Under the pieces are notes generated by a model that saw only the letters and a list, made by a program, of their open reading frames with translations, searched no databases and was not told the origin of the DNA. The position numbers and the translations under genes were made by a program. A stretch of 64,000 nt of DNA, from the NCBI RefSeq assembly GCF_018604545.1, contig NZ_CP075896.1:310001-374000 (forward strand), read 5' to 3'. Positions 1 through 9,039 of the stretch are shown piece after piece. Within the stretch, counting starts at the first letter, position 1; the number at the start of each line of letters is the position of its first letter. This DNA is from Streptomyces koelreuteriae. GTDB taxonomy: Bacteria > Actinomycetota > Actinomycetes > Streptomycetales > Streptomycetaceae.

Positions 1-149
1 GCCTGCTCCACGCCCGCACCGGCACCGACGTGTCGCCGGAGGACCTCGTCCTCGCTTCGGGCAAGGACCTCACCCCGCACAACCTCGAATGGGCCAAGCG
101 CAAGCTGGCGGCCGAGGGGCCCGCCGCGCTCGAGAAGCTGCTTCCGTAA
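1..149 (+). CDS. C-terminal end of an unknown protein (partial)
   Basis: The window opens inside this gene; codons run in frame from base 3 and stop at TAA 147-149, giving the last 48 residues. The tail is soluble, with charged residues and a helix ending in EKLLP. I do not recognise the family, and no domain can be assigned from this fragment. A strong GC hairpin follows directly, so this is the last gene of its transcript. Codon usage matches the neighbours. Confidence 0.6.
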   Translation, partial: LLHARTGTDVSPEDLVLASGKDLTPHNLEWAKRKLAAEGPAALEKLLP

Positions 150-154
150 CCGAC

Positions 155-182
155 GGCCCCCTCGGCGGACGCCGAGGGGGCC
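155..182. terminator. GC-rich hairpin between convergent genes
   Basis: Arms 155-167 and 170-182 are perfectly complementary over 13 bp with a two-base turn (in practice a slightly larger loop). There is no U-tract, as is usual for streptomycete terminators. It lies between the end of the truncated plus-strand gene and the stop codon of the minus-strand DUF5709 gene, so it probably ends transcription from both sides. Confidence 0.8.
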
Positions 183-202
183 GACTTGGGGCCGCTGGCG
201 GT

Positions 203-709
203 TCACGCCCTGTCGTCGTCCCCGGGCAGGGTGCTGTCGTCCTCCACCACGTGCACGGCGGCCTCCTCCGCGCCGGCCGCTCCGCCGTCGATGCCGATGT
301 CGGTCGCGACGGTCTCCCTCGTGGTGTCGGCGTGGGCTCCCTCGTCCGGGGCGACCAGACGGCCGGCACGGGCGGTGCCCGCCTGCGGGTCCACCGGTTC
401 GCCGTCGCTGTCGGGGCTGTCGCCCACGCCGTCCCCGGCCGGCTCGGCCGACACGTCGGGGACCTCCTGGGACAGCCGCTCGTCGAGGGTCTCGCCCTCG
501 TGCTGCTCGGCGGCGGTGGTGCCCGTCTTGGTGACTCCGAGCGGCTTCTCCGGCGGGGAGTAGCCCTCGTCGAGAGTGTCGTCGTAGGTCCGCTCACCGA
601 CGGCGTCCTGCAGATCCAGCGGCGCGGCGTCCGCCTGCTCCTCGTTGGTCCCGGTGGGCTGGTACGCGTCGTCCGCCATCGGTTCGGGGCGCATGGGTTG
701 CGTGCCCAT
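203..709 (-). CDS. DUF5709 family protein
   Basis: The 168-residue acidic, low-complexity protein has the pattern I associate with actinobacterial DUF5709: a short N-terminus with a DDAYQP segment, then DEGYSPPEKP near residues 60-70, a GTTAAEQ-type segment and LDERL. There are no membrane helices or signal peptide, and function is unknown. The ATG at 709 is chosen because GGGAGG sits about 8 nt upstream; in-frame ATGs at 694 and 679 are alternatives. It lies downstream of a membrane glycosyltransferase on the same strand, about 75 bp away, so cotranscription is possible. Confidence 0.75.
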   Translation of the reverse strand: MGTQPMRPEPMADDAYQPTGTNEEQADAAPLDLQDAVGERTYDDTLDEGYSPPEKPLGVTKTGTTAAEQHEGETLDERLSQEVPDVSAEPAGDGVGDSPDSDGEPVDPQAGTARAGRLVAPDEGAHADTTRETVATDIGIDGGAAGAEEAAVHVVEDDSTLPGDDDRA

Positions 710-783
710 CACTTCTGCCTCCCTGTCGCTGCGTCGACTCGTCGGTCTCATGTGCCCGTTCCGCGTTTCCCGATACGCGGGCT

Positions 784-2292
784 CTAACCTCGGCGGCCGG
801 CACCCTGTCCCGCGGCGGGCGCGGGTGCGACGCGGACGTCCAGGTCCGAGATCCGGTGGACGGGCCAGGCGCGGGCGTAGCGGGGCGGGGTGCCGCCGGC
901 CGGTGCGATGTGGGCGACCGGGAGACGGTCGGCGGTGCGCAGGACGGCGCCCGGGGTGGTGTTCTCGTTGTTGCCGGAGGTCGCGCCCGAGGAGCAGCCG
1001 GTGTAGTAGCCGATCGGGATGGCCTCGTGGCCGGTGAGCAGACAGGGCGGGCGGACGCCGAGCCGGTGCAGCGCGGTGGCGGTGCGGTCCCAGTCGCGGC
1101 GGTTTTCGGTGTTGCGGGACACGGCGCCGTTCAGGACGGCGAGCTGTGCCGCCAGATGCCCGGCCAGGCCGAGCGCGACCAGGGTCGCGGCCACCGGGCG
1201 CCACTTCCCGCCCGGGGCCTTGACCAGGTGCCACAGGGCGTCGGCGACCGGGAGCGCGAGCAGGGCGTAGGTGGGGGTGAGGAAGCGGGGCGCCGCGTAG
1301 CCGATCATGAAGAGGTACGGCAGGGCGGCCGTGGCGGCGCAGGCCAGCGGGACGAGGGTCCGTCCCAGGCGCCGGGCCCGGGCCGCGACGAGCAGTCCGA
1401 GGCCGGCCAGTACGGGCAGGACGAACCACCAGATGACGACCAGGGGGTTGGGCATCGGCCCGGTGCACGGCCGGCACAGGGCCCGGCCGCCCAGGCTGCG
1501 GAGCTGGTCGTCGACGGCGATGTGCCAGCCGAGACCGCCCTGGATGCGGGAGGCTTCCGCCAGGCGCTCCCCCAGACCGCCGTAGCCCACGTACGCCTCG
1601 ATCACCCACGGGACGGCGCCCGCGGCGAGGCCCGCCAGGAGGGTGAGGAGCAGGCGCCGATGGCGGCGCACCAGCGCGAGGACGAGCAGCGGCACGGTGA
1701 CGTAGACCGCGTCGGTGGGCCGCATCCACGCCATGAGCGCGGCGCCGGCGGCGACGCCCCACAGGGCCGCTCGGGCGGAAGGTTCCCGCCGGGCTCGCAG
1801 GAAGCAGCCCACGCAGATCAGGGCTCCGATCGCGACCCAGTAGTTGGGCATGGCCTGCGGGCCGTAGAAGAGGGTGACCCACAGGGAGGCGAAGAGGGCG
1901 CCGCCGACGACCAGGACACGGGTCGGGAACAGCCCCCGCCAGGCGCGCAGGGCCAGGTAGAGGGCGAGGCCGGACAGCAAGGCGAGGTAGACGCGCAGCA
2001 GCGGCACGGATGTCGACCAGGACGCCACGGGCGCCACGAGCAGCGAGACGCCCCGGGAGCGCGGTGCGCTGAAGAAGGCCGCGGGGGTGTGGGGGGTAAC
2101 CTGGCTGACGTAGACGATCTCGTCCCAGCCGAGACCCAGGACGGGCTGGACCAGGGCGAGTTGGGCCAGCGCGAAGACGACCGCCACCGCGGCGAGCGCC
2201 CGGTTCCCCCGGACCCCGAGGGGCGCGCCCGGCCCGGCCGTCGGTTCGCGTCTTCGCCTGCGAACCAGGATGGCGCTCGAGCCGATGGTCAT
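784..2292 (-). CDS. Polytopic membrane glycosyltransferase, GT-C (GT39-like)
   Basis: The 502-residue protein has roughly ten hydrophobic segments. A short basic N-terminus is followed by a first helix and an outside loop with GWDEIVY near residue 55; an acidic DE pair in the first loop is the hallmark of lipid-linked-sugar GT-C enzymes such as protein mannosyltransferases and ArnT. A soluble C-terminal stretch of about 100 residues follows the last helix. Family knowledge suggests transfer of a sugar from a polyprenyl-phosphate donor outside the membrane; donor and acceptor are unknown. Start ATG at 2292. A second, distinct GT-C protein lies at 13454-15133. Confidence 0.7.
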   Translation of the reverse strand: MTIGSSAILVRRRRREPTAGPGAPLGVRGNRALAAVAVVFALAQLALVQPVLGLGWDEIVYVSQVTPHTPAAFFSAPRSRGVSLLVAPVASWSTSVPLLRVYLALLSGLALYLALRAWRGLFPTRVLVVGGALFASLWVTLFYGPQAMPNYWVAIGALICVGCFLRARREPSARAALWGVAAGAALMAWMRPTDAVYVTVPLLVLALVRRHRRLLLTLLAGLAAGAVPWVIEAYVGYGGLGERLAEASRIQGGLGWHIAVDDQLRSLGGRALCRPCTGPMPNPLVVIWWFVLPVLAGLGLLVAARARRLGRTLVPLACAATAALPYLFMIGYAAPRFLTPTYALLALPVADALWHLVKAPGGKWRPVAATLVALGLAGHLAAQLAVLNGAVSRNTENRRDWDRTATALHRLGVRPPCLLTGHEAIPIGYYTGCSSGATSGNNENTTPGAVLRTADRLPVAHIAPAGGTPPRYARAWPVHRISDLDVRVAPAPAAGQGAGRRG

Positions 2293-2519
2293 GTTCCGCC
2301 CCTTGCCCTTGTGTCACATAAACTGACAAACACGGAAAAACTAACCCGCGGTGTGAGGGAACGCAGGGCGGAATACGGCCAAGTGCCTGACGCGAAGTGA
2401 ACGTCAGTGGGCGTGCGGGGCATGGTGCGGGTGATGGAGCATCAGAGACGACGCCGTCAAGGTCGAAGGGGCAGGCCTGGATGGCTTTGGCCCGGGCGCC
2501 GGGTGACACACTCTGCGGT

Positions 2520-3176
2520 GTGCCGCTCACCTTCGACGACCTCGTCCACCGTGCCCGCGCCCTCTCCCGAGGCGGCCGGCGCACGATCCTCGGTATCGCG
2601 GGCAGCCCCGGCGCGGGCAAGTCGACGCTCGCCGAGCACCTGGTGCGGGAACTGAACGGATCCGGCGAACCCTGGGTCGCGCACGTCCCCATGGACGGCT
2701 TCCACCTCGCCGACACCGAACTGGAGCGGCTCGGCCGCAGAGACCGCAAGGGCGCGCCCGACACGTTCGACGCGGCCGGGTACGCGGCCCTGCTGGGGCG
2801 GCTGCGGGAGGGGACGGACGACGAGGTGGTGTACGCGCCCGGCTTCGAGCGCGTCCTGGAGCAGCCGCTCGCGGGGGCGATCCCGGTGCCGCCGACGGCC
2901 CGGCTCGTCGTCACCGAGGGCAATTACCTGCTCCTGGAAACCGGCGCCTGGGCCCGGGTCCGCCACGGGCTCGACGAGGTGTGGTTCTGCGAACTCCCCG
3001 AGCGGGAGCGCGTCCGCCGACTCATCGCTCGTCACGAGCAGTTCGGCAAGTCCCACGAGGGGGCGGTCGCGTGGGTGTCGCGCTCGGACCAGCCCAACGC
3101 CGAACTGGTCGCCACGACCCGGGCACGGGCCGACCTGGTGGTGCCGGAGTCGGCGCTGCCGCGTGTGGAGACGTGA
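2520..3176 (+). CDS. Nucleoside/nucleotide kinase family P-loop protein
   Basis: The 218-residue protein has a P-loop GSPGAGKS at residues 28-35, an MDGFHLAD segment after the second strand and a GNYLLLE segment. This is the pattern of the uridine kinase/pantothenate kinase-like group that phosphorylates small hydroxylated substrates. The substrate cannot be read from sequence. The frame is open upstream to 2397, but similarity to the family begins at the GTG at 2520, so I start there; no convincing ribosome-binding site precedes it. The next gene begins 2 nt after the stop, so the two are likely cotranscribed. Confidence 0.7.
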   Translation: MPLTFDDLVHRARALSRGGRRTILGIAGSPGAGKSTLAEHLVRELNGSGEPWVAHVPMDGFHLADTELERLGRRDRKGAPDTFDAAGYAALLGRLREGTDDEVVYAPGFERVLEQPLAGAIPVPPTARLVVTEGNYLLLETGAWARVRHGLDEVWFCELPERERVRRLIARHEQFGKSHEGAVAWVSRSDQPNAELVATTRARADLVVPESALPRVET

Positions 3177-3178
3177 CC

Positions 3179-3784
3179 ATGGGTTTGGACATCACGGTGC
3201 TGGCGGTCGACTGGGAGCGGCTCGAGCGGACGCCGTTCGAGGAGAGGTACGCGCGGCTCACCGACGCCGCCGCGCCCGACGACGACCTCGACTGGGACGC
3301 GGACCTTCAGGAGGGCTGGGTGTGGCCGGCCGCGTCGAACGTCCCGTGGTGCGGCCGGTATGAGTTCCACAGCACCAGCGGCTCCTACAAGCCCCACTTC
3401 TGGGCTGGGCAGGCATGGGAGGACATACGGAGGCACGCGGCCCCGGAGCCGCGTGAGCACTTGGACGGCTTCCTGCGGGAACTGATCTGGGACGAAGGAA
3501 CCGAGGACGATACGGTCTCCGCCCTGTTTGCCGGGGACCCCACCCCTTGGCGCCCCCGGCTGCTGCTCGCCTGCCCGCCACCGACCGTCTCCACCCTGGC
3601 CGGCCACTGGGCACGAGTCGAGCCCATGCTGGAAAGCCTGCGCGAGCCCTTCCGCGTGCATCCCACACGCCCCGGTCGGTGGATCGAGAACTTCGACGAG
3701 TTCTCGGTGCTGCTGCGCGAGTGGGGCGTGGTGGTCACCGAGACCGAACGGCGGGGGTGGGGTCTGGTCGGCCTGCCCCTGTGA
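3179..3784 (+). CDS. Conserved hypothetical protein
   Basis: The 201-residue soluble acidic protein is rich in Trp and Asp, for example LDWDADLQEG near residue 40, followed by a PWCGRYEFHSTSG-type segment. I do not recognise the family and see no signal peptide or membrane helix. ATG 3179 follows a GGAG at about 3167-3170 with good spacing; an in-frame GTG at 3173 overlaps the previous stop. It is probably translated with the kinase gene just upstream. Its 3' end overlaps the convergent heparinase-like gene by 50 bp. Confidence 0.6.
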   Translation: MGLDITVLAVDWERLERTPFEERYARLTDAAAPDDDLDWDADLQEGWVWPAASNVPWCGRYEFHSTSGSYKPHFWAGQAWEDIRRHAAPEPREHLDGFLRELIWDEGTEDDTVSALFAGDPTPWRPRLLLACPPPTVSTLAGHWARVEPMLESLREPFRVHPTRPGRWIENFDEFSVLLREWGVVVTETERRGWGLVGLPL

Positions 3785-5498
3785 TGCCGGGGCCGGGCCG
3801 GTGGGCGCGCAGTGCGACGGTCAGGGTGTGCGGGCCGAGTCCGCCGATGTAGACGCGGTTCCCGGTCGTCGCGTCGGTGCCGCCCACCACGGTGTAGTCC
3901 TGCCCCGGGTCGTACCGCAGTACGTCGCTCCGCTCCGGCCCGGCCAGCGGTTCGCCCGCCTCGACGTCGGCCTCGATCCGGATCTCGTCGTCACCGACCC
4001 GGTAGGTCATCGGCCCGGTCGTCAGGCACCAGCGCCCGTCGCCGAGCGGTACGGCGCCCTCCGGCACTCCACCGGGCCGGAAGGTCAGTTCGAGGGCCCA
4101 GGGCACCCGTGGTCCGCTGATGTCGATCCGCAGGTCGGCGCCGTCGTCCCTCAGGTCCACCTCGACGCGGGTCGTGTGCGAGACCTCGTCCCGGGGCCGC
4201 TCCGGGAAGGCCATCGCGGCCGAGAAGCGTCCCTCGTCCGCCATCCGGTAGGCGGCGTCGTCCCGGCGCAGGTCCGGCGGCAGCGGCTGGTAGTAGGCGG
4301 CCGTGAGGGTTTCGGTGAGCCGATACCGGTGGTCGGCGGGCTGTTCCATGCCGGCGGCGCGGAACGGGCCCAGGTCGAAGAATCCCCGCGAGAGGCGGAC
4401 CGCGTCGAGGACCGCGTCACCGGCGAACAGGCGCAGGAAGGTGGGGTTGCAGGCGAGGCCCGAGCGGATGCGCCGGTGCTCGGGCACGTCGGAGCCGCCG
4501 TACACCACCGTGTGCGCGGTGGCCGAGGCGCGGGCGGCGAGGCGCGCGGTGGTGAGGTACCGGTCGCGCGGGAGTGTCTCCGCGTCCGGTTCCGGCAGCA
4601 CGCGGCACAGGTCCGGGGTGAGGAGGGTCTCGGCGAGCAGGTCGGGGTCGTCGATGCCGCCGGCGGCCGCCAGCCGTGCCGCCCGGGCGAAGTCGCCCCG
4701 GCCGGTGCGGATCGCGAGCAGCCGATAGTGCGGCAGGTAGGGCGCCAGCGGGAACGGGTGCTTCTGGTCCTGCCGTCGCGAGAGGACGGTCTCCACCGTG
4801 CCGTCCGGCCTGATCAGGTCCAGGGTGGTGGCGAGATTGCGTTCGACGGCGTCCAGCAGGTCGGTGCGGCCGAGCACCTCGGCCAGGAGCAGCAGCGACG
4901 GGTTGGACACATGGGCCGCGTAGTTGGCGCTGCGTTCCGAGTACAGGCCCTCCGCGTCGATGTCGACGCCTTCGGAGAGCCACTCCTCGATGCGGGCGAG
5001 CAGCCGGTCGTCGGGGAACGACCGGTGCAGCCGGGCAAGCGCCGCGGACAGCTCCCAGCGGTGGTTCGGGGTGTGCACCCCGCCGGTCAGGAGGCTGCCG
5101 GAGGCGGCGCCGGCGATCTCGGCGAGCGCCGCCGTCACGTCGTGCAGTTCCGGCCCCGCGCCCGCGGCGAGGACGTGCGCGTCGCACACGTCGTTGACGG
5201 TGAACCCGGAGTCCGGCGGTGACTGCACGTTGTCGCCGCCGGCGAAGAGGCCGGTCGATGTCTGCGTGGCCCGCAGGGCGCGGAGGTGGGTCGTCGCCGC
5301 CGCGACGGCCCCTCCGCTGCCGTGCAGTGCCGAGTCCGGGGACCGGTACGCCGCGACGAGGGTCTTCACCCGGCGCGCCAGAGCGCGGTGGGGCAGACCG
5401 GCGGGTTCCTCGTCGGGGTCGGCCGCCAGGGGGGCGACCGACCGGTCGGCGGCGCGGGCCGCCGCGCGGACGAACTCGTGGTCGAGCGGGGTGGGCAA
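3735..5498 (-). CDS. Heparinase II/III-like protein (probable polysaccharide lyase fold)
   Basis: The 587-residue protein has an alpha-helical first two-thirds, with an NHRWE motif and a YSERSANYAAHVSNPS-type segment, and a beta-rich last third. This is the layout of heparinase II/III-like lyases, whose catalytic residues are Asn, Tyr and His. No signal peptide is seen, so it would act in the cytoplasm on imported oligosaccharide, or it may be a non-lyase relative. The start is TTG 5498, because AAGGA sits 6 nt upstream and overlaps the end of the permease gene (2 nt gap); the upstream in-frame extension lies inside the permease. It is last in an ABC importer operon. Assignment rests on pattern recognition. 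Confidence 0.55.
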   Translation of the reverse strand: MPTPLDHEFVRAAARAADRSVAPLAADPDEEPAGLPHRALARRVKTLVAAYRSPDSALHGSGGAVAAATTHLRALRATQTSTGLFAGGDNVQSPPDSGFTVNDVCDAHVLAAGAGPELHDVTAALAEIAGAASGSLLTGGVHTPNHRWELSAALARLHRSFPDDRLLARIEEWLSEGVDIDAEGLYSERSANYAAHVSNPSLLLLAEVLGRTDLLDAVERNLATTLDLIRPDGTVETVLSRRQDQKHPFPLAPYLPHYRLLAIRTGRGDFARAARLAAAGGIDDPDLLAETLLTPDLCRVLPEPDAETLPRDRYLTTARLAARASATAHTVVYGGSDVPEHRRIRSGLACNPTFLRLFAGDAVLDAVRLSRGFFDLGPFRAAGMEQPADHRYRLTETLTAAYYQPLPPDLRRDDAAYRMADEGRFSAAMAFPERPRDEVSHTTRVEVDLRDDGADLRIDISGPRVPWALELTFRPGGVPEGAVPLGDGRWCLTTGPMTYRVGDDEIRIEADVEAGEPLAGPERSDVLRYDPGQDYTVVGGTDATTGNRVYIGGLGPHTLTVALRAHRPGPGITGAGRPDPTPAVRSR

Positions 5499-5500
5499 GG

Positions 5501-6403
5501 TCAGTCCTTCAGTCCGGCGTTGATGTCGGCGTTCATGACGTAGCGCTGGAACACCAGGAAGACGACGATCAGCGGGATCATGGAGATGACCGATCCGCCG
5601 AGCACCACCGACCAGTTGATGTTCTGCGCCCCGACGAGGCTCTGGATGCCGATCTGCACGGTGAACTTCTCGGGGTCGTTGAGCATCAGCAGCGGCCAGA
5701 TGTAGTCGTTCCACCGCCACTGGAACGACAGGATGGCGAGCGTCAGCATGATGGGCCGGGAGATCGGCACCATGATCCGCAGGAAGATCGACAGTTCACG
5801 GGCGCCGTCGATGCGGGCGGCCTCGATGAGCTCGTCGGGGACCGTCAGGAAGAACTGGCGGAACATGAAGCAGCCGGTCGCGGTGAGCACGGCCGGGAGG
5901 ATGATGCCGGCGAGCGAGTTGTAGAGGCCGAGGTCGCGGACCACCAGGAACTGCGGGGCGAGCATGACCTCGCCCGGCAGCATCGTGGTGGCCAGGATGC
6001 CGACGAAGAAGACCTTGAGCCACTTGTTGTCGTACTTGGCCAGCGCGTACCCGGTGCAGCAGCTCACTCCCACCGTGAGGATCGTCGCGATCACACACAC
6101 GATGGTCGAGTTGATGAAGTACTGGGAGAAGTTGGCGCTGTCCCACGCCGCCTTGTATCCCGACACGGTGGGGTCGTGCGGGAACAGCGTCAGCGGAAGG
6201 GAGAACAGGTCTCCGGCCGGTTTGAAGGAGCTGAGGACGAACCACAGCACCGGCAACCCGTAGAGGGCCGCCAGGACCCACAGCAGTGTCGTCGCGGGAA
6301 TCGCGCGCCGAAGCCCACCACCGGCCGCGCTACCGGGCCGCTTCCTGGAAACAGCCCGTCCGTGCGCGGAGTCGACCTTGCGTGGCATGTCTGTGGTTGT
6401 CAT
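5501..6403 (-). CDS. Carbohydrate ABC transporter permease (MalG type)
   Basis: The 300-residue protein has a basic N-terminal tail of about 30 residues followed by six hydrophobic segments. The EAA loop reads EAARIDGARELSIFLRIMVP, the contact site for the cytoplasmic ATPase. It forms a heterodimer with the permease encoded just upstream. Its ATG overlaps that gene's stop by 4 nt (ATGA), indicating translational coupling. No ATPase gene lies in this operon; family precedent is that such importers use a shared MsiK-type ATPase encoded elsewhere. Confidence 0.9.
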   Translation of the reverse strand: MTTTDMPRKVDSAHGRAVSRKRPGSAAGGGLRRAIPATTLLWVLAALYGLPVLWFVLSSFKPAGDLFSLPLTLFPHDPTVSGYKAAWDSANFSQYFINSTIVCVIATILTVGVSCCTGYALAKYDNKWLKVFFVGILATTMLPGEVMLAPQFLVVRDLGLYNSLAGIILPAVLTATGCFMFRQFFLTVPDELIEAARIDGARELSIFLRIMVPISRPIMLTLAILSFQWRWNDYIWPLLMLNDPEKFTVQIGIQSLVGAQNINWSVVLGGSVISMIPLIVVFLVFQRYVMNADINAGLKD

Positions 6404-7311
6404 CGGTTCTCCACCCGCCGGTTGACCATCAGCTGGATGATCGCGACGGCCATCAGGATGAGCATGAGCACGAACGACGCGGCGCTCGCGTAGCCGATCT
6501 GGCCCGATTTGAAGCCGGTCTGGTAGATGTACTGGACCAGCAGGTTGTTCGACGTTCCGGGTCCGCCGTTGTTGAGGGAGGCGAACAGCGGATATTCCTT
6601 CATCCCGTGGATCGTGTTGAGCAGGATGACGATGAAGGAGGTGGGCGCGATGCTCGGCAGTGTGATGCTGACGAACTGGCGCCAAGGACCGGCGCCGTCG
6701 AGCGCGGCCGCCTCGTAGTACGACGTCGGTACGTTCTTGATCGCCGCGATGAACAGCAGCATCGAGAAGCCCGTCCAGGCCCAGGACGCGGCCACCACCA
6801 CCACGATCAGCGACAGGTCCGCGTTCGACTGCCACGGCACGGCGCTGCCGCCGACCTTCTCGATGAGGTAGTTGACCAGTCCGAAGTTCTCACCGAACAG
6901 CCACCGCCACAGGACACCCACGACGATGGGCGACAGCAGCCACGGGATGAAGAAGAAGACGCGGGCGACCGACACGCCCTTGGCGTGCTTGCTCACCAGC
7001 ACGTTGGCGATGAGCAGCGAGAGCACGAAGTTCAGCGGAACGAAGAGCACGGTGTACAGCAGCGTCCGGGTCAGCGCGTCGAAGAAGATGGAGTCCCCGA
7101 ACAGGGTGCTGTAGTTGTCCAGTCCGACGAACTGGAACGCCCCTACGCCCGTGTAGTTCGTGAAGGAGTAGACGAGCCCGATCACCGCCGGCCATATGAA
7201 GAACAGCGCGAAGAGCACGACGCTGGCCGCGATGAGGACGAGCGGCGCGAGGGTGTACTTACTGCGTCTCCTGGGCGGGCTCACGGACACGTCCGAGGCG
7301 CTTTTGGTCAT
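6400..7311 (-). CDS. Carbohydrate ABC transporter permease (MalF type)
   Basis: The 303-residue protein has six membrane segments and an EAA loop reading EAAALDGAGPWRQFVSITLP near residue 210. The N-terminus is cytoplasmic and basic, and the first helix begins near residue 22. It pairs with the MalG-type permease that overlaps it by 4 nt. A 131-bp gap with a stable hairpin separates it from the binding-protein gene upstream, a common arrangement that gives more binding protein than permease. Substrate is inferred only from the heparinase-like neighbour. Confidence 0.9.
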   Translation of the reverse strand: MTKSASDVSVSPPRRRSKYTLAPLVLIAASVVLFALFFIWPAVIGLVYSFTNYTGVGAFQFVGLDNYSTLFGDSIFFDALTRTLLYTVLFVPLNFVLSLLIANVLVSKHAKGVSVARVFFFIPWLLSPIVVGVLWRWLFGENFGLVNYLIEKVGGSAVPWQSNADLSLIVVVVAASWAWTGFSMLLFIAAIKNVPTSYYEAAALDGAGPWRQFVSITLPSIAPTSFIVILLNTIHGMKEYPLFASLNNGGPGTSNNLLVQYIYQTGFKSGQIGYASAASFVLMLILMAVAIIQLMVNRRVENR

Positions 7312-7392
7312 CTTCCTGACTCCGTGCTGGTGAAGGGGGTTCCGGTGGGCTCAGACCACTCAGACCATGAGCCCGGCATCACGGGGGCCCGA

Positions 7393-7429
7393 GGCCGGGC
7401 GGCGGAGTCTCGACCCCGCCGCCCTGGCC
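7393..7429 (-). terminator. Intra-operon hairpin between binding-protein and permease genes
   Basis: A 9-bp perfect GC stem pairs 7397-7405 with 7416-7424 around a 10-nt loop, extended by four more pairs (7393-7396 with 7426-7429) past one bulged base. It lies just after the binding-protein stop codon. In sugar importer operons such hairpins usually stabilise the upstream message or partly attenuate permease transcription; that role is inferred here. Confidence 0.65.
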
Positions 7430-7442
7430 CGTCGGCCTGCGC

Positions 7443-8765
7443 TCAGCCGCCGACCTGCTGGTTGTAGCCGGCCACGATGTTGTCCAGCGCCTTGTCGACC
7501 GACTGCTGGCCGTTGATCGCCTTGCCGAGCTCCGTCTTGGTCGGGTCCTCGGTGAGGCTCTTGCCCTTCAGCACCCAGTTCGTCTGCGCGGTGTTGAAGT
7601 AGCCGGAGATCGGGGCGTACAGCGGGATCGACTCGTTGTACAGCTTGAACGCCGCCTGCGCCGCCTCGGACTTGAAGGGGTACTTCGGGCTCAGACCGCT
7701 CTCGACGGGCAGGAACCCGGACGCCTCGCACAGCGCCTGGTAGTGGGCCGGCTCGTACAGCCAGGACAGGAACTTCGTCGCGGCGTCGGCCGCGGCGGCG
7801 TTGTTGTTGAAGCCCACCGTCATGCCGCCGCTGTTGACGTCACTGGCCTGCACCGGCTCGGCGGGAGTCGGGACGCTCGCCCAGTCGAACTTCTTGATGC
7901 TCTCCGCGAAGGCGGGCACCTGCCACACGCCGGACCAGTAGGCGACCACGTCACCGCTCTGGAACATGGCCGACGGGTCGGCGCCGCTGGTCCACACCGA
8001 CTTCGGCATGGTCTTGTCGTCGTTCATCTCGACGAAGGTCTTCACGGCCTTCTTGGTCGCGGCGTCCACCGAGAACTTGCCGGAGGAGTCCGCGTGGACG
8101 TACTTCCCGCCGAGCTCGTACACCATGGCGCGGAGCCGGGAGGGCGACTGGTCGAACGTGAGGGAGTACTTGGCGCCGGTCTTCTCCCGGACCTTGTTCG
8201 CCGCCTTGATGAATTCGGTCCAGGTCCAGGTCTTCTCAGGCGAGGCCGGGACGGAGACGCCGGCCTTCTTGAACAGCGTCTCGTTGATGAACAGGCCGGA
8301 CGCGGTGATGTCCGAGGGGATGGACAGCACCTTCCCGGACGAGTCCTTGGCGATGAAGTTCTTGTTGATCTTGTTGCTCTTCTTGTTGGCGATGGAGCCG
8401 AGGTCGATCAGCTTGTTCGCCCAGATCGGGTCCAGCTTCGGCACCGCCGCCACGTCGGGCAGGGAGTTCGCCTGCGCGGCGTTGCGCAGCTTCGCGTCGT
8501 AACCGTCGTAGGGGATGTTGACGAGGTTGACCTTGACGCCGGTTTCCTTCTTGTACTGCGCCACCATCTTCTTCCAGCCCGCGTCCTGGCCCGGAACCGT
8601 GGAGATCCAGAACGTCAGCGACTTGGAGGTCCCGCCCGAGTCGGATTCCGACCCGCAGGCGGAGAGCAGGAGGGCGCCCGCCGTCGCCACGGCAGCGAGG
8701 GGAACAACGCGGCGTATGCCACCGCGGCCGATTCGGCGAGAGCGCCGCACACCCAGACTGGTCAT
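7443..8765 (-). CDS. Extracellular sugar-binding lipoprotein of ABC importer
   Basis: The 440-residue protein starts with an arginine-rich N-region and a hydrophobic core ending in the lipobox LLSAC near residue 34, so it should be a membrane-anchored lipoprotein. The mature part has the family-1 solute-binding layout (STVPGQDAGWKKM, ITASGLFINETLFKKAG, a late Trp-rich segment AYWSGVWQVP). ATG 8765 is preceded by AAGGGA with 6-nt spacing. It is first gene of the operon with two permeases and the heparinase-like protein; an oligosaccharide ligand is likely, with uronic or amino sugars a guess from context. Confidence 0.88.
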   Translation of the reverse strand: MTSLGVRRSRRIGRGGIRRVVPLAAVATAGALLLSACGSESDSGGTSKSLTFWISTVPGQDAGWKKMVAQYKKETGVKVNLVNIPYDGYDAKLRNAAQANSLPDVAAVPKLDPIWANKLIDLGSIANKKSNKINKNFIAKDSSGKVLSIPSDITASGLFINETLFKKAGVSVPASPEKTWTWTEFIKAANKVREKTGAKYSLTFDQSPSRLRAMVYELGGKYVHADSSGKFSVDAATKKAVKTFVEMNDDKTMPKSVWTSGADPSAMFQSGDVVAYWSGVWQVPAFAESIKKFDWASVPTPAEPVQASDVNSGGMTVGFNNNAAAADAATKFLSWLYEPAHYQALCEASGFLPVESGLSPKYPFKSEAAQAAFKLYNESIPLYAPISGYFNTAQTNWVLKGKSLTEDPTKTELGKAINGQQSVDKALDNIVAGYNQQVGG

Positions 8766-8998
8766 CTTCAGTCCCTTTTCGTCGTAGCGGAAGAAGCACG
8801 GCGCCAGCCGAGGCGGCACGGGTGCATTTTGCAGGAAATTTCGCTTTCCGGGGGCACGGCCTCGCCCGGCCGCGACGCCTTGACGGGTGGGGTCCCCGGC
8901 CATGTCGGCCGACGTCGCACGAGCACGCCCTCGTGCGGCTGCCGTACTTCGCGTACGGACGGGAGGCTCACCCGGAGTCGGCGTCCCGGCCGACTCAG

Positions 8999-9016
8999 AA
9001 AGCGCTTGTCCGGACA
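8999..9016. promoter_or_regulatory. Overlapping palindromes upstream of the binding-protein operon
   Basis: An 8-bp palindrome AAGCGCTT at 9000-9007 abuts a 10-bp palindrome TGTCCGGACA at 9007-9016. The first resembles the core of LacI/GalR operators. They lie about 235 bp upstream of the importer operon and just after the ROK gene's 3' end, in a 274-bp gap (8766-9039) with no gene. A small hairpin (8942-8947 with 8953-8958) is the only other structure I see there. No clear -35/-10 pair was found, and operator function is a guess. Confidence 0.35.
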
Positions 9017-9039
9017 TTGGCAGACCGATGGCGCAGCCG

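Noticed and set aside
203..2923. Open frame of 906 codons on the minus strand
   Set aside because: Only its last 168 codons (DUF5709) look like protein; the rest is Arg/Pro-rich and lies antisense to the kinase gene or in another frame of the GT-C gene.
7443..9017. N-terminal extension of the binding protein to 9017
   Set aside because: The extension precedes the signal peptide and lipobox and contains the intergenic region; ATG 8765 has a good ribosome-binding site.
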